From Bacillota bacterium (GTDB lineage: Bacteria > Bacillota > Clostridia > Acetivibrionales > DSM-1351), in contig JAEZIB010000030.1 in NCBI GenBank assembly GCA_023416275.1, positions 1-43,574 on the forward strand: a stretch of 43,574 nt of DNA. The letters run 5' to 3'. Positions within the stretch are counted from its first letter, which is position 1. The number at the start of each line of letters is the position of its first letter. The notes under the pieces are model-generated. The model was not told where the DNA came from. It made no database searches and was given only the letters and a program-made list of their open reading frames with translations. Both the position numbers and the translations under genes were made by a program. Shown piece after piece: positions 7,503 through 16,509 of the stretch.

Positions 7503-7910
7503 ATGGGAGAAGAATCAATTAATCCAAACTTTAAGACCACAGTATTTTTTGGAATGAAACCGCTAATGAAAGACGAGATACTTAATGAATTAGACAATGA
7601 TCATAGCATTTACTGTACATTCAAACGATATGGTATTATTCACTGTAAACAATACTCATTTATTACAAAAATAACTTTTAGTCCCTACGAAAAAAATTGC
7701 GTAGAGGGTGCAAAGAATGAAGAAGAAAAGATTGAAGCATCACATAATATAAAAGCAGTTGAAGATTATTTCAACAGCTGTCAACAAGAGAATGATGAGC
7801 CATTCAAAGTTGATTTTGCGGCAAGAAAAGATAATGAGTGTGCATTATATAATCCCAATAGGTTTGACTATAATACTTTACAGGCAAAGCTTAGAGAAAT
7901 ATTTGGATAG
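7503..7910 (+). CDS. Hypothetical protein, 135 aa
   Basis: No family is recognised. The protein is soluble, mixed alpha/beta in appearance and acidic, with no signal peptide or TM segment. Visible features are VFFGMKPLMKDEILNELDN near the N-terminus, a beta-looking YGIIHCKQYSFITKITFSPY, and three or four scattered cysteines not arranged as a metal site. The ATG has a GGAGG site 7 nt upstream that sits in a small hairpin. It lies 52 nt after the proline-rich ORFs and 34 nt before the next unknown gene, so it is probably in the same transcription unit and could be a component of the system. Confidence 0.6.
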   Translation: MGEESINPNFKTTVFFGMKPLMKDEILNELDNDHSIYCTFKRYGIIHCKQYSFITKITFSPYEKNCVEGAKNEEEKIEASHNIKAVEDYFNSCQQENDEPFKVDFAARKDNECALYNPNRFDYNTLQAKLREIFG

Positions 7911-7944
7911 ACAATGACAGGTTTATATAGACAAGGATAATTAC

Positions 7945-8796
7945 ATGGACAAAAAAGTATTAAATACAACTTCCCCTGAAGATATAATAGAATCAATTTC
8001 AGATATATGCGGTTGTAATAAAACAGCTGTAAATGATTATTTGAAACACTCAAAACCATATAGAAATACTTTTGCAGGTGATATTAGACTAAATCCCTTT
8101 TTTAATAAAATTGGGATTAAGTTTAATAGTAACAATGAATTATTTGAAACAATAAAATTTGATTCATGCATAGTGTCACACCTTACAACAAGGACAGGCT
8201 TACCGGATGAATTAGACATATACTGTCTTATAAAAGCTCTGTCAGAAGATACCGACATCAGTAGATTTTTAGCTAGCAAGGGTATAACATTTAAGGAAAA
8301 CGGACAAGGATTAGTTGTTTATTACAATAACAAAATAGTTGATTGGAATAAATTTAATGACCCAGCAGCTTATAGAATTAAGAAGCGACTAAGAAAACGT
8401 GGAAAGTACGTTGATAACTGTATTAATGGCTTCTTATTTAATCATTTAATTTGGGAAGATAGTAATGTAGAGCATATTAAAGAGTGCCCAGAAATCGTTT
8501 CAGATATATGCCATGTACTTAATAGGTATGATATCCTTCAAGAATGGAGTAAAATATCTACAACATATACTTTAGGATTTATAGCAGATGTAAAAGATAT
8601 TATTTTTGATGAACACACAAGATGTGATACAACTAAATCAAAAATATATTTAATCTATAAATATTTAATTTACTATCTTGTGCAAGTTTATCATGGTGAA
8701 TGGGAGCCAAGGTTTGATAATCCTATAATACGTTTAAAAGATAATCAATCCGTTTGTAAAGAAAATATCATAGGCTTTTATAAAATAGATGAATAA
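7945..8796 (+). CDS. Hypothetical protein, 283 aa
   Basis: No family is recognised. It is a soluble 283-residue protein with an N-terminal helical part containing a possible HTH-like stretch (SISDICGCNKTAVNDYLKHS), a central VSHLTTRTGLPDELDIYCLI, and a C-terminal part with YHGEWEPRFDNPIIRL and a late ENIIGFYKI strand. The His-Thr-Thr-Arg segment recalls the nucleotide-binding edge of ADP-ribosyltransferase-like folds, but I cannot support a catalytic triad, so this is only a hint. Short AAGGA upstream of the ATG. The spacing (34 nt) ties it to the preceding hypothetical gene; 94 nt separate it from the following TIR-like gene. Confidence 0.6.
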   Translation: MDKKVLNTTSPEDIIESISDICGCNKTAVNDYLKHSKPYRNTFAGDIRLNPFFNKIGIKFNSNNELFETIKFDSCIVSHLTTRTGLPDELDIYCLIKALSEDTDISRFLASKGITFKENGQGLVVYYNNKIVDWNKFNDPAAYRIKKRLRKRGKYVDNCINGFLFNHLIWEDSNVEHIKECPEIVSDICHVLNRYDILQEWSKISTTYTLGFIADVKDIIFDEHTRCDTTKSKIYLIYKYLIYYLVQVYHGEWEPRFDNPIIRLKDNQSVCKENIIGFYKIDE

Positions 8797-8890
8797 CTTA
8801 CAGGAATAGGAACATTTATCAAAAGACGTATTAAGATTTTATAAATAACCATACCAACATTAACAAAATATACTTAGAAGGAAGAAAAAT

Positions 8891-9673
8891 ATGATTAGTA
8901 TAGATATCTTAAAAATTTATGTCAAAGGAATAGTTGAAAGCATTAAAGAATATACGTCAGAACCTACTATATTAATAAAATGTGATAAGTTAATAGAAAG
9001 CATAGAGAATAATAATTTTAGTATCTTTGATTTTTGTATACAAGAAGTAAAAACCTGGTATACAAAGAATATTTCAGAAATCTACAATAATCAATTTGTA
9101 TACCATAAAGACGTGCATTCAGATAACATTAAGAAGTTAGATTCGATATTATCTGATATTCAGAATAACAAAGAAGAATACATATTACAATTTGGATACA
9201 AAACAGTAGAAATTAAGAATAAGGATACTGATTACAGAAAAATATTTATTGTACATGGGCGGGATGACCTTTCAAAAGTGGAAGTTGCAAGATACTTAGA
9301 AAAATTAAGCATTGAGCCAATTATATTGCATGAACAGGTAAACAGTGGTGATACAATTATAGAAAAAATTGAAAGATATTCAAATGTACAATTCGGAATT
9401 ATTTTATACACTCCGTGTGATAAAGGAAGTCTATGTAGTAGCTCTGATTGGAAGTATAGAGCAAGGCAGAATGTGGTTTTTGAACACGGATATTTAATGG
9501 GGAAAATAGGTCGTAAAAACGTTTGTGCCCTAGTAAAAGGAGATATCGAGACACCAAATGATATATCAGGGGTTGTATATATACAAATGGATGACAAAGG
9601 AGCATGGATACTAGAATTGGCAAGAGAGTTAAAAAATGCTGGCTTTAAATTTGATTTTAATTTGCTGTTATAA
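8891..9673 (+). CDS. TIR-like nucleotide-binding domain protein (PF10137/CAP12-type)
   Basis: Residues 1 to about 110 are helical with no recognised domain. Residues about 116-258 match the TIR-like domain known from PF10137, the type found in CBASS TIR-STING (Cap12) and some Pycsar effectors: KIFIVHGRDD (117-126), IEPIILHEQVNSGDTIIEKIE, a FGIILYTPCD strand, RARQNVVFEHGYLMGKIGR with E198 as likely catalytic glutamate, and ISGVVYIQMDDKGAW. Such domains degrade NAD+ when activated. No cyclase, STING or Argonaute partner is adjacent, so the trigger is unknown; the N-terminal helical part may be the sensor. It is unrelated in sequence to the ThsB-type TIR at 6002. Confidence 0.8.
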   Translation: MISIDILKIYVKGIVESIKEYTSEPTILIKCDKLIESIENNNFSIFDFCIQEVKTWYTKNISEIYNNQFVYHKDVHSDNIKKLDSILSDIQNNKEEYILQFGYKTVEIKNKDTDYRKIFIVHGRDDLSKVEVARYLEKLSIEPIILHEQVNSGDTIIEKIERYSNVQFGIILYTPCDKGSLCSSSDWKYRARQNVVFEHGYLMGKIGRKNVCALVKGDIETPNDISGVVYIQMDDKGAWILELARELKNAGFKFDFNLLL

Positions 9674-9781
9674 TATATAAATTGATTAAGAAAATGATTA
9701 GGTACACAAAGATTAATCGCAAAAACAAAATAATTGTGGAGCACTATAGAATAGAGGATGTTCTGAAAGGCAGGGAAATAC

Positions 9782-11566
9782 ATGAGCATAAAAAAATCTA
9801 AATTTATTGTTGATGGTAAACTTACAAAAATACTTGGCGAAAACTATAAAAGTACAGAGCTAGCTTTGAAAGAACTTATTGATAATGCTTGGGATGCTGA
9901 AGCAACAATAGTAAAAGTGACTTTACCAACTGAAATGAAAAAGGATAGCATAATAATTATTGAGGATAACGGCATAGGAATGAGTGCTTCAGAAGTTGAA
10001 AATGATTATTTAAGAATAGCTCGTGATAGAATCAGCATAAAAGGCAACAAGTCTTTTAAAATGAAGCGAACGATAAAAGGTAGAAAAGGGATAGGTAAAT
10101 TCGCAGGTTTTGTGACTGCTCATAATATGAGTGTAGAAACCGTACAAAATAAAATTTTGACATCATTCTCTATTAATAAAGATTTAATGATGAAACAGGC
10201 AGAAGAACTAGATAAATTTAACTTAGAAATTAGTACTTCTAGTACTACTAAACCAAATGGTACAAAAATCACACTTACTCAACTTGACTTATCACTAGTC
10301 TCTCCAACGTCAGATAGATTGAAAGAACTATTGATTTTAGATTATTGGAGGGAAAGTTCATTTGATATTTACATAAATGACGTTATGCTTGAGGTGTCAG
10401 ACATTGGTGGTGTTCCGTATAAAGATTCTACAGTGATTAAAGAGATTGGTGAGGTGTTATTAGAGTTTAATATAACAGACAAGGATATTACAAATAAACG
10501 AGCAGGAATAGCATTAAGAGTTGATGGTAAAATTGTTGGATCTACAAGCTTTTTTGGAATTGATGAAGCAACTGATATACCACAAAAACTATTAAAAAGG
10601 ATTTACGGCGAAATTGTAGCAGATGGATTAATTGCATATGTAAATGCAGATTGGACTTCTGTTTTATATAACAGTATAGCATATCAAGATATGAGTAATT
10701 TTGTTTATAAAAAACTTCATTTAGCCTTAAAAGAAAACTTTGACAAAGAAATCTCACTTATGAGAGCTCGGATGCAGAAAAGAATAAATGAAAAATTAAA
10801 GACATTTCCAGAGTATAAGCGAGAATTTGCAAAAATATCGTTAGAGCGCGTGTTAAATGAATTTTATTCTGAACCTGAGTATAAGATTAATAATATAATC
10901 AATGTTATGCTTGAAGCGATAGAAAAAGACGAATATTATAGAGTTATAGAAGAAGTAAATAAAACCAAAAGAGGAGACATTATTGAATTATCAGAGGCGT
11001 TGAGTAAATTTGGATTGGCAGATATGACTGCAATTTTGGGACAAGCCATTAATCGCATAAAATTTATTGATAGCCTTGATAAACTAATTTTGGACAAAAA
11101 AACAACCGAACTACATATACATAAAGTTTTGGAAAAGAATCTATGGATTTTTGGAATGCAATATAATATGGTATCATCTAACGAAACAAATAAAAAAATT
11201 ATTGATGAGTATTTAGGTAAAAAATATAGAGGCTCAAGGGAGGATAAAAGACCGGATTTATTACTTTGTAATAAATATGGTGGAAATTATTTGCTAATTG
11301 AGTTTAAGCGCCCTAATATTAAACTATCTAGAAAGCATGAACTCCAAGCACAAGAATACAGGGATGATATCAAGCCACACTTAACGTCTAATAAAAAAAT
11401 AGAAATATTATTAATTGGTGGGGATATAAGCGAAGATATTTTAGGCGATGATTCTGCTCCACTTTTAAGCAAAATGACATTTAAGTATATTTGTTCACAA
11501 GCACGCGATGAAATAAATTGGTTAATTCAAACTATAAAAAGTAAAATTGTAAGTTCAATTGATTAA
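9782..11566 (+). CDS. GHKL ATPase fused to a Shedu-like PD-(D/E)XK nuclease
   Basis: The 594-residue protein starts with a GHKL (HSP90/MutL/MORC-like) ATPase: N35 in ELIDNAWDAEA, the G1 box EDNGIGMS (61-68) and the G2 box GRKGIGKFAGF (100-110). A long middle region follows (about 200-450). The C-terminus is a restriction-endonuclease-like fold: LEKNLWIFG, then RPDLLL with D492, IEFKRP with E507 and K509, and a trailing QAQEY motif. The ENLWIFG and QAQ.Y features resemble the Shedu (DUF4263-type) nuclease. Families combining GHKL ATPases and nucleases are known from restriction-related contexts. An ATP-gated DNA nuclease in anti-phage defence is a reasonable inference. The gene starts 108 nt after the TIR-like gene, so the two may or may not function together. 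Confidence 0.78.
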   Translation: MSIKKSKFIVDGKLTKILGENYKSTELALKELIDNAWDAEATIVKVTLPTEMKKDSIIIIEDNGIGMSASEVENDYLRIARDRISIKGNKSFKMKRTIKGRKGIGKFAGFVTAHNMSVETVQNKILTSFSINKDLMMKQAEELDKFNLEISTSSTTKPNGTKITLTQLDLSLVSPTSDRLKELLILDYWRESSFDIYINDVMLEVSDIGGVPYKDSTVIKEIGEVLLEFNITDKDITNKRAGIALRVDGKIVGSTSFFGIDEATDIPQKLLKRIYGEIVADGLIAYVNADWTSVLYNSIAYQDMSNFVYKKLHLALKENFDKEISLMRARMQKRINEKLKTFPEYKREFAKISLERVLNEFYSEPEYKINNIINVMLEAIEKDEYYRVIEEVNKTKRGDIIELSEALSKFGLADMTAILGQAINRIKFIDSLDKLILDKKTTELHIHKVLEKNLWIFGMQYNMVSSNETNKKIIDEYLGKKYRGSREDKRPDLLLCNKYGGNYLLIEFKRPNIKLSRKHELQAQEYRDDIKPHLTSNKKIEILLIGGDISEDILGDDSAPLLSKMTFKYICSQARDEINWLIQTIKSKIVSSID

Positions 11567-11828
11567 ATTTTACTTATAATTAATATTATCTTACTGTTAA
11601 TCAAACTTTGCAGTTAAATATACTGCTTAAAGCTTAGTAATAACATGTGTGAGAAGTTTGAGTTGCTATTACTTATTATAGTATTCTGGAGAATAGCTAT
11701 TGGGAGGTAAAAGGTAGAGTAATTGAGTTAAGTGAGGTTAATCAATAAAACCTTAAAGAATGGTAGAACAATTAATGAAATGGTAAAATATTGATGTGGT
11801 TGTATACTTTGTTTTTAAGGAGAGCCAT

Positions 11829-12656
11829 ATGATAAATGTGAGAATAGAAATTGAGATAGAGACTGTAGATTGGGATTCTGGTACTTTTGAAAGGGAGCAA
11901 ATCCCTCTTAAAACATACAGCTTCGATGTAGTTAATTTTACTACGCAAAATATTGACGATATTTTCATCACTATTATGAAAATTAAAGGAGACGGGGTAA
12001 ATCTAAGTTATAATGTAACTGCGGATGAAGTTTATGCTTCGTATTCTTTAATATTCAATAGTAAAAATGTATCTGAAAGTGACTTATCTTTAGTTAATGG
12101 CATATTAAAGAACATAGAAGAGTATTTTCTGCATCTACCAGAGTATCCTGCTGTTAATAGTAATTATGCATTTGATGAAGAAGTGCCTGAAGAAGGTATT
12201 TTAATAATGACTCCTGATGATGGTGTTACGATATATGATTATAGGGAATTTTCTGCTATTTTAGAAGAAGTTAAAGTTAGAAATCATGTTATATCAATAA
12301 ATGGTTCCCACTTTGAATGTGGGGCTGGCAATGGTGCAGAAGCTGTAATGCTGTTTGTGTGGGGAGCCATTTCATCAGGTGTTACATGGGATGTACTAAA
12401 GGCTCTTTTAATAGCAAAGATGCCTGATTTAGATATAAGCAATTTTAAGGTAATTGACAACTTTAAATTTAAATATCTCCGAACTACTGTAGCAAATAGA
12501 GTTTGCGTAAATCCTAAAGATTTAATTCTGGTAGGCTTTGACAAAGAGCCAAAAGATAATGATGATATAATGGCGGTTGTATTTAAGCATAAGAAAAAAT
12601 TGATAAACATTGAGTGCAACAAGGATTATAATATCATAAGACTTGAAATGAGATAA
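11829..12656 (+). CDS. Hypothetical protein, 275 aa
   Basis: No family is recognised. I start at the ATG at 11829, which has AAGGAG 6 nt upstream, although the frame is open from 11796. The N-terminal half is beta-rich and acidic (MINVRIEIEIETVDWDSG), and there is a second acidic segment (EEVPEEGILIMTPDDGVT). One moderately hydrophobic stretch, AEAVMLFVWGAISSGVTWDV, could be membrane-associating, and the C-terminus alternates short strands with lysines. The 262-nt gap upstream (11567-11828) shows no recognisable element. It lies between defence-type genes, but nothing in its own sequence assigns a role. Confidence 0.65.
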   Translation: MINVRIEIEIETVDWDSGTFEREQIPLKTYSFDVVNFTTQNIDDIFITIMKIKGDGVNLSYNVTADEVYASYSLIFNSKNVSESDLSLVNGILKNIEEYFLHLPEYPAVNSNYAFDEEVPEEGILIMTPDDGVTIYDYREFSAILEEVKVRNHVISINGSHFECGAGNGAEAVMLFVWGAISSGVTWDVLKALLIAKMPDLDISNFKVIDNFKFKYLRTTVANRVCVNPKDLILVGFDKEPKDNDDIMAVVFKHKKKLINIECNKDYNIIRLEMR

Positions 12657-12768
12657 TTGAATATAAATTAAACGGATAAAAAAATCGTATGATTAATTAG
12701 CTCTAGCACGAATACAAAAAAGGACTAAAAAATATGCTGAGCATGATAGACAAAAGGATTTAAATATT

Positions 12769-13527
12769 ATGTCAATGGATAAACAGAAATTCATAGAATG
12801 CTGTGAAATGATTATTAATAGTAACAGGGAAAGGTGCGGTATAGGAACACTTGGAGAAAAGACTCTACATGCAGTTTTGAAGAATTATTTTGAGCCGTAC
12901 ACTGCTAACCACGAAGTTAGAATGGGCAGCTTTGTTGCTGATATAGTTGGCGAAAATGGTATTGTTGAAATCCAAACAGGTAACTTTAACAAGCTGAGAA
13001 AAAAGCTGGAGTGTTTTTTGGAGGTGACAACGGTGACAGTTGTTTATCCTATTCCAAGCACAAAATGGATTGTTTGGATTGATGACTCCACTGGAGAGGT
13101 TACATATAAACGCAAAAGTCCCAAGAAAGGTTCGCCGTTCGAGGCTTTTTTAGAACTTTATAAAATTAAACCGTTTCTTACCCATGAAAATTTCAGATTA
13201 TGTATTGTTATGATTGATTTAATAGAATATCGAAAGCTTGATGGTTGGAGCGAAGATAAAAAGAAAGGCTCATCCCGTTATGAGCGCATTCCTGTTGACT
13301 TAATTGACGAAATTTACATTGATAATAAATGGGATTTTACAAAACTGATACCACAGGATATGCCGAAGAGTTTTACATCAAAAGATTTTAAGAAATTATC
13401 GGCATTGAACCTGAAAAAAGCTCAGACAGCAATGAATGTACTGCAATATATTGGTGTAATCAAGCAGATTGGCAAAGCTGGCAGGTTACATCTATATGAA
13501 AAGCAAGCTGATTATGTGACTTTTTGA
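12769..13527 (+). CDS. PD-(D/E)XK-like protein with C-terminal winged helix
   Basis: The 252-residue protein has an N-terminal restriction-endonuclease-like core: IGTLGEKTLHAVLKNYF (E30, H34), NHEVRMGSFVADIVG (E49, D58) and GIVEIQTGNF with E67-x-Q69, where most nucleases have E-x-K. The C-terminal 75 residues (SFTSKDFKKLSALNLKKAQT ... LQYIGVIKQIGKAGRLHLYE) read as a winged helix, so DNA binding is likely. Glutamine replacing the lysine may mean altered or lost nuclease activity. Similar stand-alone proteins occur in clostridia without known function. A second in-frame ATG lies two codons in. The preceding gap of 112 nt has no clear promoter. Confidence 0.62.
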   Translation: MSMDKQKFIECCEMIINSNRERCGIGTLGEKTLHAVLKNYFEPYTANHEVRMGSFVADIVGENGIVEIQTGNFNKLRKKLECFLEVTTVTVVYPIPSTKWIVWIDDSTGEVTYKRKSPKKGSPFEAFLELYKIKPFLTHENFRLCIVMIDLIEYRKLDGWSEDKKKGSSRYERIPVDLIDEIYIDNKWDFTKLIPQDMPKSFTSKDFKKLSALNLKKAQTAMNVLQYIGVIKQIGKAGRLHLYEKQADYVTF

Positions 13528-13624
13528 TATGCAAATTGATAGAAGCTTACTTCTTTTTTTAGTATCGAATGACAACAATTGTTTATTATTCATGTTTTTA
13601 TAATCTTGAAAAGTAGGTGAAAAT

Positions 13625-13975
13625 ATGCCCTGTGTTGCTGAATTTGGTATTATAGAAGAATTTGAAAAAAATAAGGATTACTCAACAGAGTACGAACCAC
13701 AAAAATATAACTGCGTTGCTATTGATGATGATATTTTAAATGATTGGTGGGAGGAACTGACTTTAATTAAGACATACTTTCATTGCTATAGCAGATCAGA
13801 GTTTGGACTTGCAAGGTGGGGCGTTACTTTAATCCCTCCTGAATCACTAGAGGCTTTTTATAAAATTATTTCAAAATATGAAAAGTCAATAACATCAGAA
13901 GAATTAACTAATTTAATGATTTTGTTAAGGAAGGCAATATTAGAAAATAAATATGTTATACACTATGGCGTTTAG
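13625..13975 (+). CDS. Hypothetical protein, 116 aa (immunity-protein-like size)
   Basis: No family is recognised. It is a small, acidic, tryptophan-containing protein (DDDILNDWWEELTLIKTYFH, RSEFGLARWGVTLIPPES) with no membrane segment. The size and composition resemble immunity or SUKH/Imm-type proteins that neighbour toxins, but no toxin is adjacent and this is only an impression. AGGTGA lies 7 nt before the ATG. It is followed by a GNAT gene after 21 nt. Confidence 0.55.
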   Translation: MPCVAEFGIIEEFEKNKDYSTEYEPQKYNCVAIDDDILNDWWEELTLIKTYFHCYSRSEFGLARWGVTLIPPESLEAFYKIISKYEKSITSEELTNLMILLRKAILENKYVIHYGV

Positions 13976-13996
13976 CATATGGGTTGGAGGACAAGC

Positions 13997-14560
13997 ATGA
14001 AACATATAGGAACAAAGACTTTAGACACAGAACGATTGATATTGCGCAAATTTTGTTTAAGCGATGCTGATACCATGTTTAAAAATTGGGCAAGGGATGA
14101 TGAGGTTACTAAATATCTCACTTGGCCTACTCATATGAGTGTGGAGGATTCAAAAATGGTTATTGGTATGTGGATAAAGGATTATGAGTCACCAAAGAAT
14201 TATCAGTGGTGTATAGAATTAAAGGAGTCAGGTGAGGCAATTGGCAGCATTAGCGTGGTTAATTTAGAAGAGGAAATTGATGCAGTGGAGGTTGGATATT
14301 GTATAGGCAGAAAATTTTGGGGACAGGGAATTACATCTGAGGCATTGATGGCTGTAATTAAATTCTTTTTTGAAGAAGTACAGGTAAATAGAATAGAAGC
14401 GAGACATGATATAAATAATCCGAGTTCAGGAAGAGTTATGGAAAAGTGTGGTTTGATTAAGGAAGGAGAAAAGCGCCAAGGACATAAAAATAACACAGGA
14501 CTATGTGATACTGCTTTTTATGGACTTATACGGGATGATTGGAAACAAGCTTATATTTAG
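13997..14560 (+). CDS. GNAT acetyltransferase, RimJ/RimL-like
   Basis: The 187-residue protein carries the RimJ-type start (LDTERLILRKFCLSDADTMF), the EVGYCIGRKFWGQGITSEAL strand-loop that includes the acetyl-CoA pyrophosphate loop, and NPSSGRVMEKCGLIKEGEKR near the C-terminus. These features indicate N-terminal or small-molecule amine acetylation from acetyl-CoA; the acceptor is not predictable. The frame is open from 13979, but GGAGG at 13984-13988 is correctly placed for the ATG at 13997. Confidence 0.88.
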   Translation: MKHIGTKTLDTERLILRKFCLSDADTMFKNWARDDEVTKYLTWPTHMSVEDSKMVIGMWIKDYESPKNYQWCIELKESGEAIGSISVVNLEEEIDAVEVGYCIGRKFWGQGITSEALMAVIKFFFEEVQVNRIEARHDINNPSSGRVMEKCGLIKEGEKRQGHKNNTGLCDTAFYGLIRDDWKQAYI

Positions 14561-14740
14561 GTTAAGTGTTAATAATGCTACAAATAAATTTAAATTAAAG
14601 TGAAACAAGTTAAATTTGATATAAAATAATTATCAGAACGGATGTAAAAATTTTACTTTTACATTTCCAATGCTATTTAGTATTAAGAAAGGATAATTTT
14701 AGATATGAGGGCTTTTATTACTCTCACTAAAAAGTGATTT

Positions 14741-15334
14741 ATGAAAAACGAAAGATTAGTGAAGCAAATGCAGTTCATTATTGAGGTTGATAAACTGAAA
14801 AAGGTGTTCCGTCAGAATATTGTAATAGGAACTATAAGAAATGAGAATGATGCGGAACATTCATGGCATTTGGCTATTATGGCAATGCTTCTGTCTGAGT
14901 ACTCATCAGAAAAGAATATTGATATATTAAAGGTAATTAAACTGGTTATAGTACATGACCTTGTTGAAATTGATGCAGGAGACACCTTTTGCTATGATGA
15001 AAAGGCTCAAGAGGATAAAGCTGAAAGAGAACAAAAGGCAGCTGATAGAATATTTAATATTTTGCCTGATGACCAGGCAGAAGAAATTTTTGCATTGTGG
15101 AGAGAGTTTGAAGAGAGAAAAACACCTGAAGCTAAATATGCATCTTGCATGGACAGGCTGCAGCCACTTTTGCTAAACTATAGTACAGAAGGATATACAT
15201 GGCAGAATCCTGGGGTCACAAGTAAAAAGGTACTCGAGCGAAACAGGTTTTTAGAAGAAAATGCACCTGAGCTTTGGGAATATGCAAAGGAAATCATTGA
15301 GGATTCTGTTAAGAGAGGGTTTTTGAGCTTGTAA
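14741..15334 (+). CDS. HD-domain hydrolase (YfbR-like 5'-nucleotidase type)
   Basis: The 197-residue protein has the HD signature: the ENDAEHSWHLAIMAMLL segment (H40, H43), VHDLVEIDAGDTF (H72-D73, with E76 and D81) and a late YASCMDRLQPLLLNY carrying the last metal aspartate. Proteins of this type hydrolyse nucleoside monophosphates or related phosphates with a divalent metal. The start shown lacks a strong ribosome binding site; upstream, 14561-14740 is non-coding and AT-rich. A decayed copy of the last ~80 codons lies at 16510-16752, evidence that the gene was once duplicated. Confidence 0.85.
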   Translation: MKNERLVKQMQFIIEVDKLKKVFRQNIVIGTIRNENDAEHSWHLAIMAMLLSEYSSEKNIDILKVIKLVIVHDLVEIDAGDTFCYDEKAQEDKAEREQKAADRIFNILPDDQAEEIFALWREFEERKTPEAKYASCMDRLQPLLLNYSTEGYTWQNPGVTSKKVLERNRFLEENAPELWEYAKEIIEDSVKRGFLSL

Positions 15335-15407
15335 CACTTTACATAATGTGCTAATAAACTGATAATATACTGAATTGATTTTTAATGCTCTGTTAGGAGG
15401 TTTTAGT

Positions 15408-16331
15408 ATGTTGTCAGGTACGGATTTTATAAGGCAATCCCTTGAAATACATCTTTTTTTTATTAGAATTATGAAGGAACACTCATTTTTCCTTGAAGTT
15501 AGCTTTACACCAAAGGATAGTGATTTTTCTAGTCAAGCGGATAGTTTTAGAAAGAAGTTTGATGCTCTTTTAGCGGAAGTCATTTTTCTATCCAATGGAG
15601 TTGTAAGTCCTGAAGTTCTTCAATCCGGAGAAGTAATTACACCATATACTCTAAGTGCTGAGATGGCATCAGCATATTTTACGGGAGTAGATATTCAAAC
15701 AAAGCTTACAAAGGCAGAAGCTGGACTTATGGGTGAGGCATTCATCAAAGCTAATCCAATGCTTGAACAAAAAGTATTATTACTCAACCAGAAGGCAATA
15801 AGTTTAATAACTGCATTAATAAGATTTAAAGCTAATATTTTATCAAATGTTTTATCCTGCAAAATGTTTACCGTAAATTACCCATTGTTAATTGATCACA
15901 TTATGCGAGAAGCAAAACTATATTTGCACATGATACAAATACTTCAAAGCAGAAAAGAAATTGATGAAGAAATAACGATGTATGAACAAGAATTCTTCTG
16001 GAATACCATTATGGCTGAGCATTCTAAATTTATTCGTGGATTGCTTGATCCAACAGAAAATGAGTTGTTCAAGGCTGCAAATAATTTTGGAAATGAATTT
16101 GATAAATTGGCAAATAAGGCAAAACAAGCAATGGACAATTCGTTTCTAGGTGACAAGGTAACAAATGATAGCCTACAAGCCACAAAAGAAATCCGCGATT
16201 TCAAAGCTGCAGGTACAAAAGGAATACTTGAATGTAAGATTAAGTCTATCATTATACCATTATTAGCAGATCATACCTTACGAGAAGCCAATCACTATTT
16301 AAGATTGCTGAAAATAATAAAAAAACAATAA
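15408..16331 (+). CDS. DUF2935 family protein
   Basis: The 307-residue protein consists of two related helical halves. Each has an early His-containing helix (FIRQSLEIHLFFIRIMKEHSF in the first and FFWNTIMAEHSKFIRGLLDP in the second) and a late DHxxREA helix (LIDHIMREAKLYL and LADHTLREANHYL). This is the DUF2935 pattern of Firmicutes, which suggests paired four-helix bundles with a His/Glu metal site. No biochemical function is established. The ATG at 15408 is chosen because TTAGGAGG ends 7 nt upstream; the frame is open from 15375. Confidence 0.85.
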   Translation: MLSGTDFIRQSLEIHLFFIRIMKEHSFFLEVSFTPKDSDFSSQADSFRKKFDALLAEVIFLSNGVVSPEVLQSGEVITPYTLSAEMASAYFTGVDIQTKLTKAEAGLMGEAFIKANPMLEQKVLLLNQKAISLITALIRFKANILSNVLSCKMFTVNYPLLIDHIMREAKLYLHMIQILQSRKEIDEEITMYEQEFFWNTIMAEHSKFIRGLLDPTENELFKAANNFGNEFDKLANKAKQAMDNSFLGDKVTNDSLQATKEIRDFKAAGTKGILECKIKSIIIPLLADHTLREANHYLRLLKIIKKQ

Positions 16332-16509
16332 CTAAAATATATAAATATTTGGGTGTGGAGGTTAGCTTAAAAGATTTAGGTTCAGCTTAAAAAAAGTTAG
16401 TGTACCTCCACGAGACTAATACACACTCACACTTATAATTATAAAAACGAAGGACTAATAAAAAAGCTCGATTTATATTAGTAAGCGAAAAAGGTATTTT
16501 TTAGGATAT

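Noticed and set aside
7945..8796. ADP-ribosyltransferase assignment for the 283-aa protein
   Set aside because: Only a His-Thr-Thr-Arg stretch hints at it; no convincing catalytic triad can be read.
16355..16411. GTGGAGGT/ACCTCCAC inverted repeat as an IS end
   Set aside because: Only 8-bp arms with a 41-nt loop and no similarity to the GAGGCAAGAAAA repeats; too weak to call.
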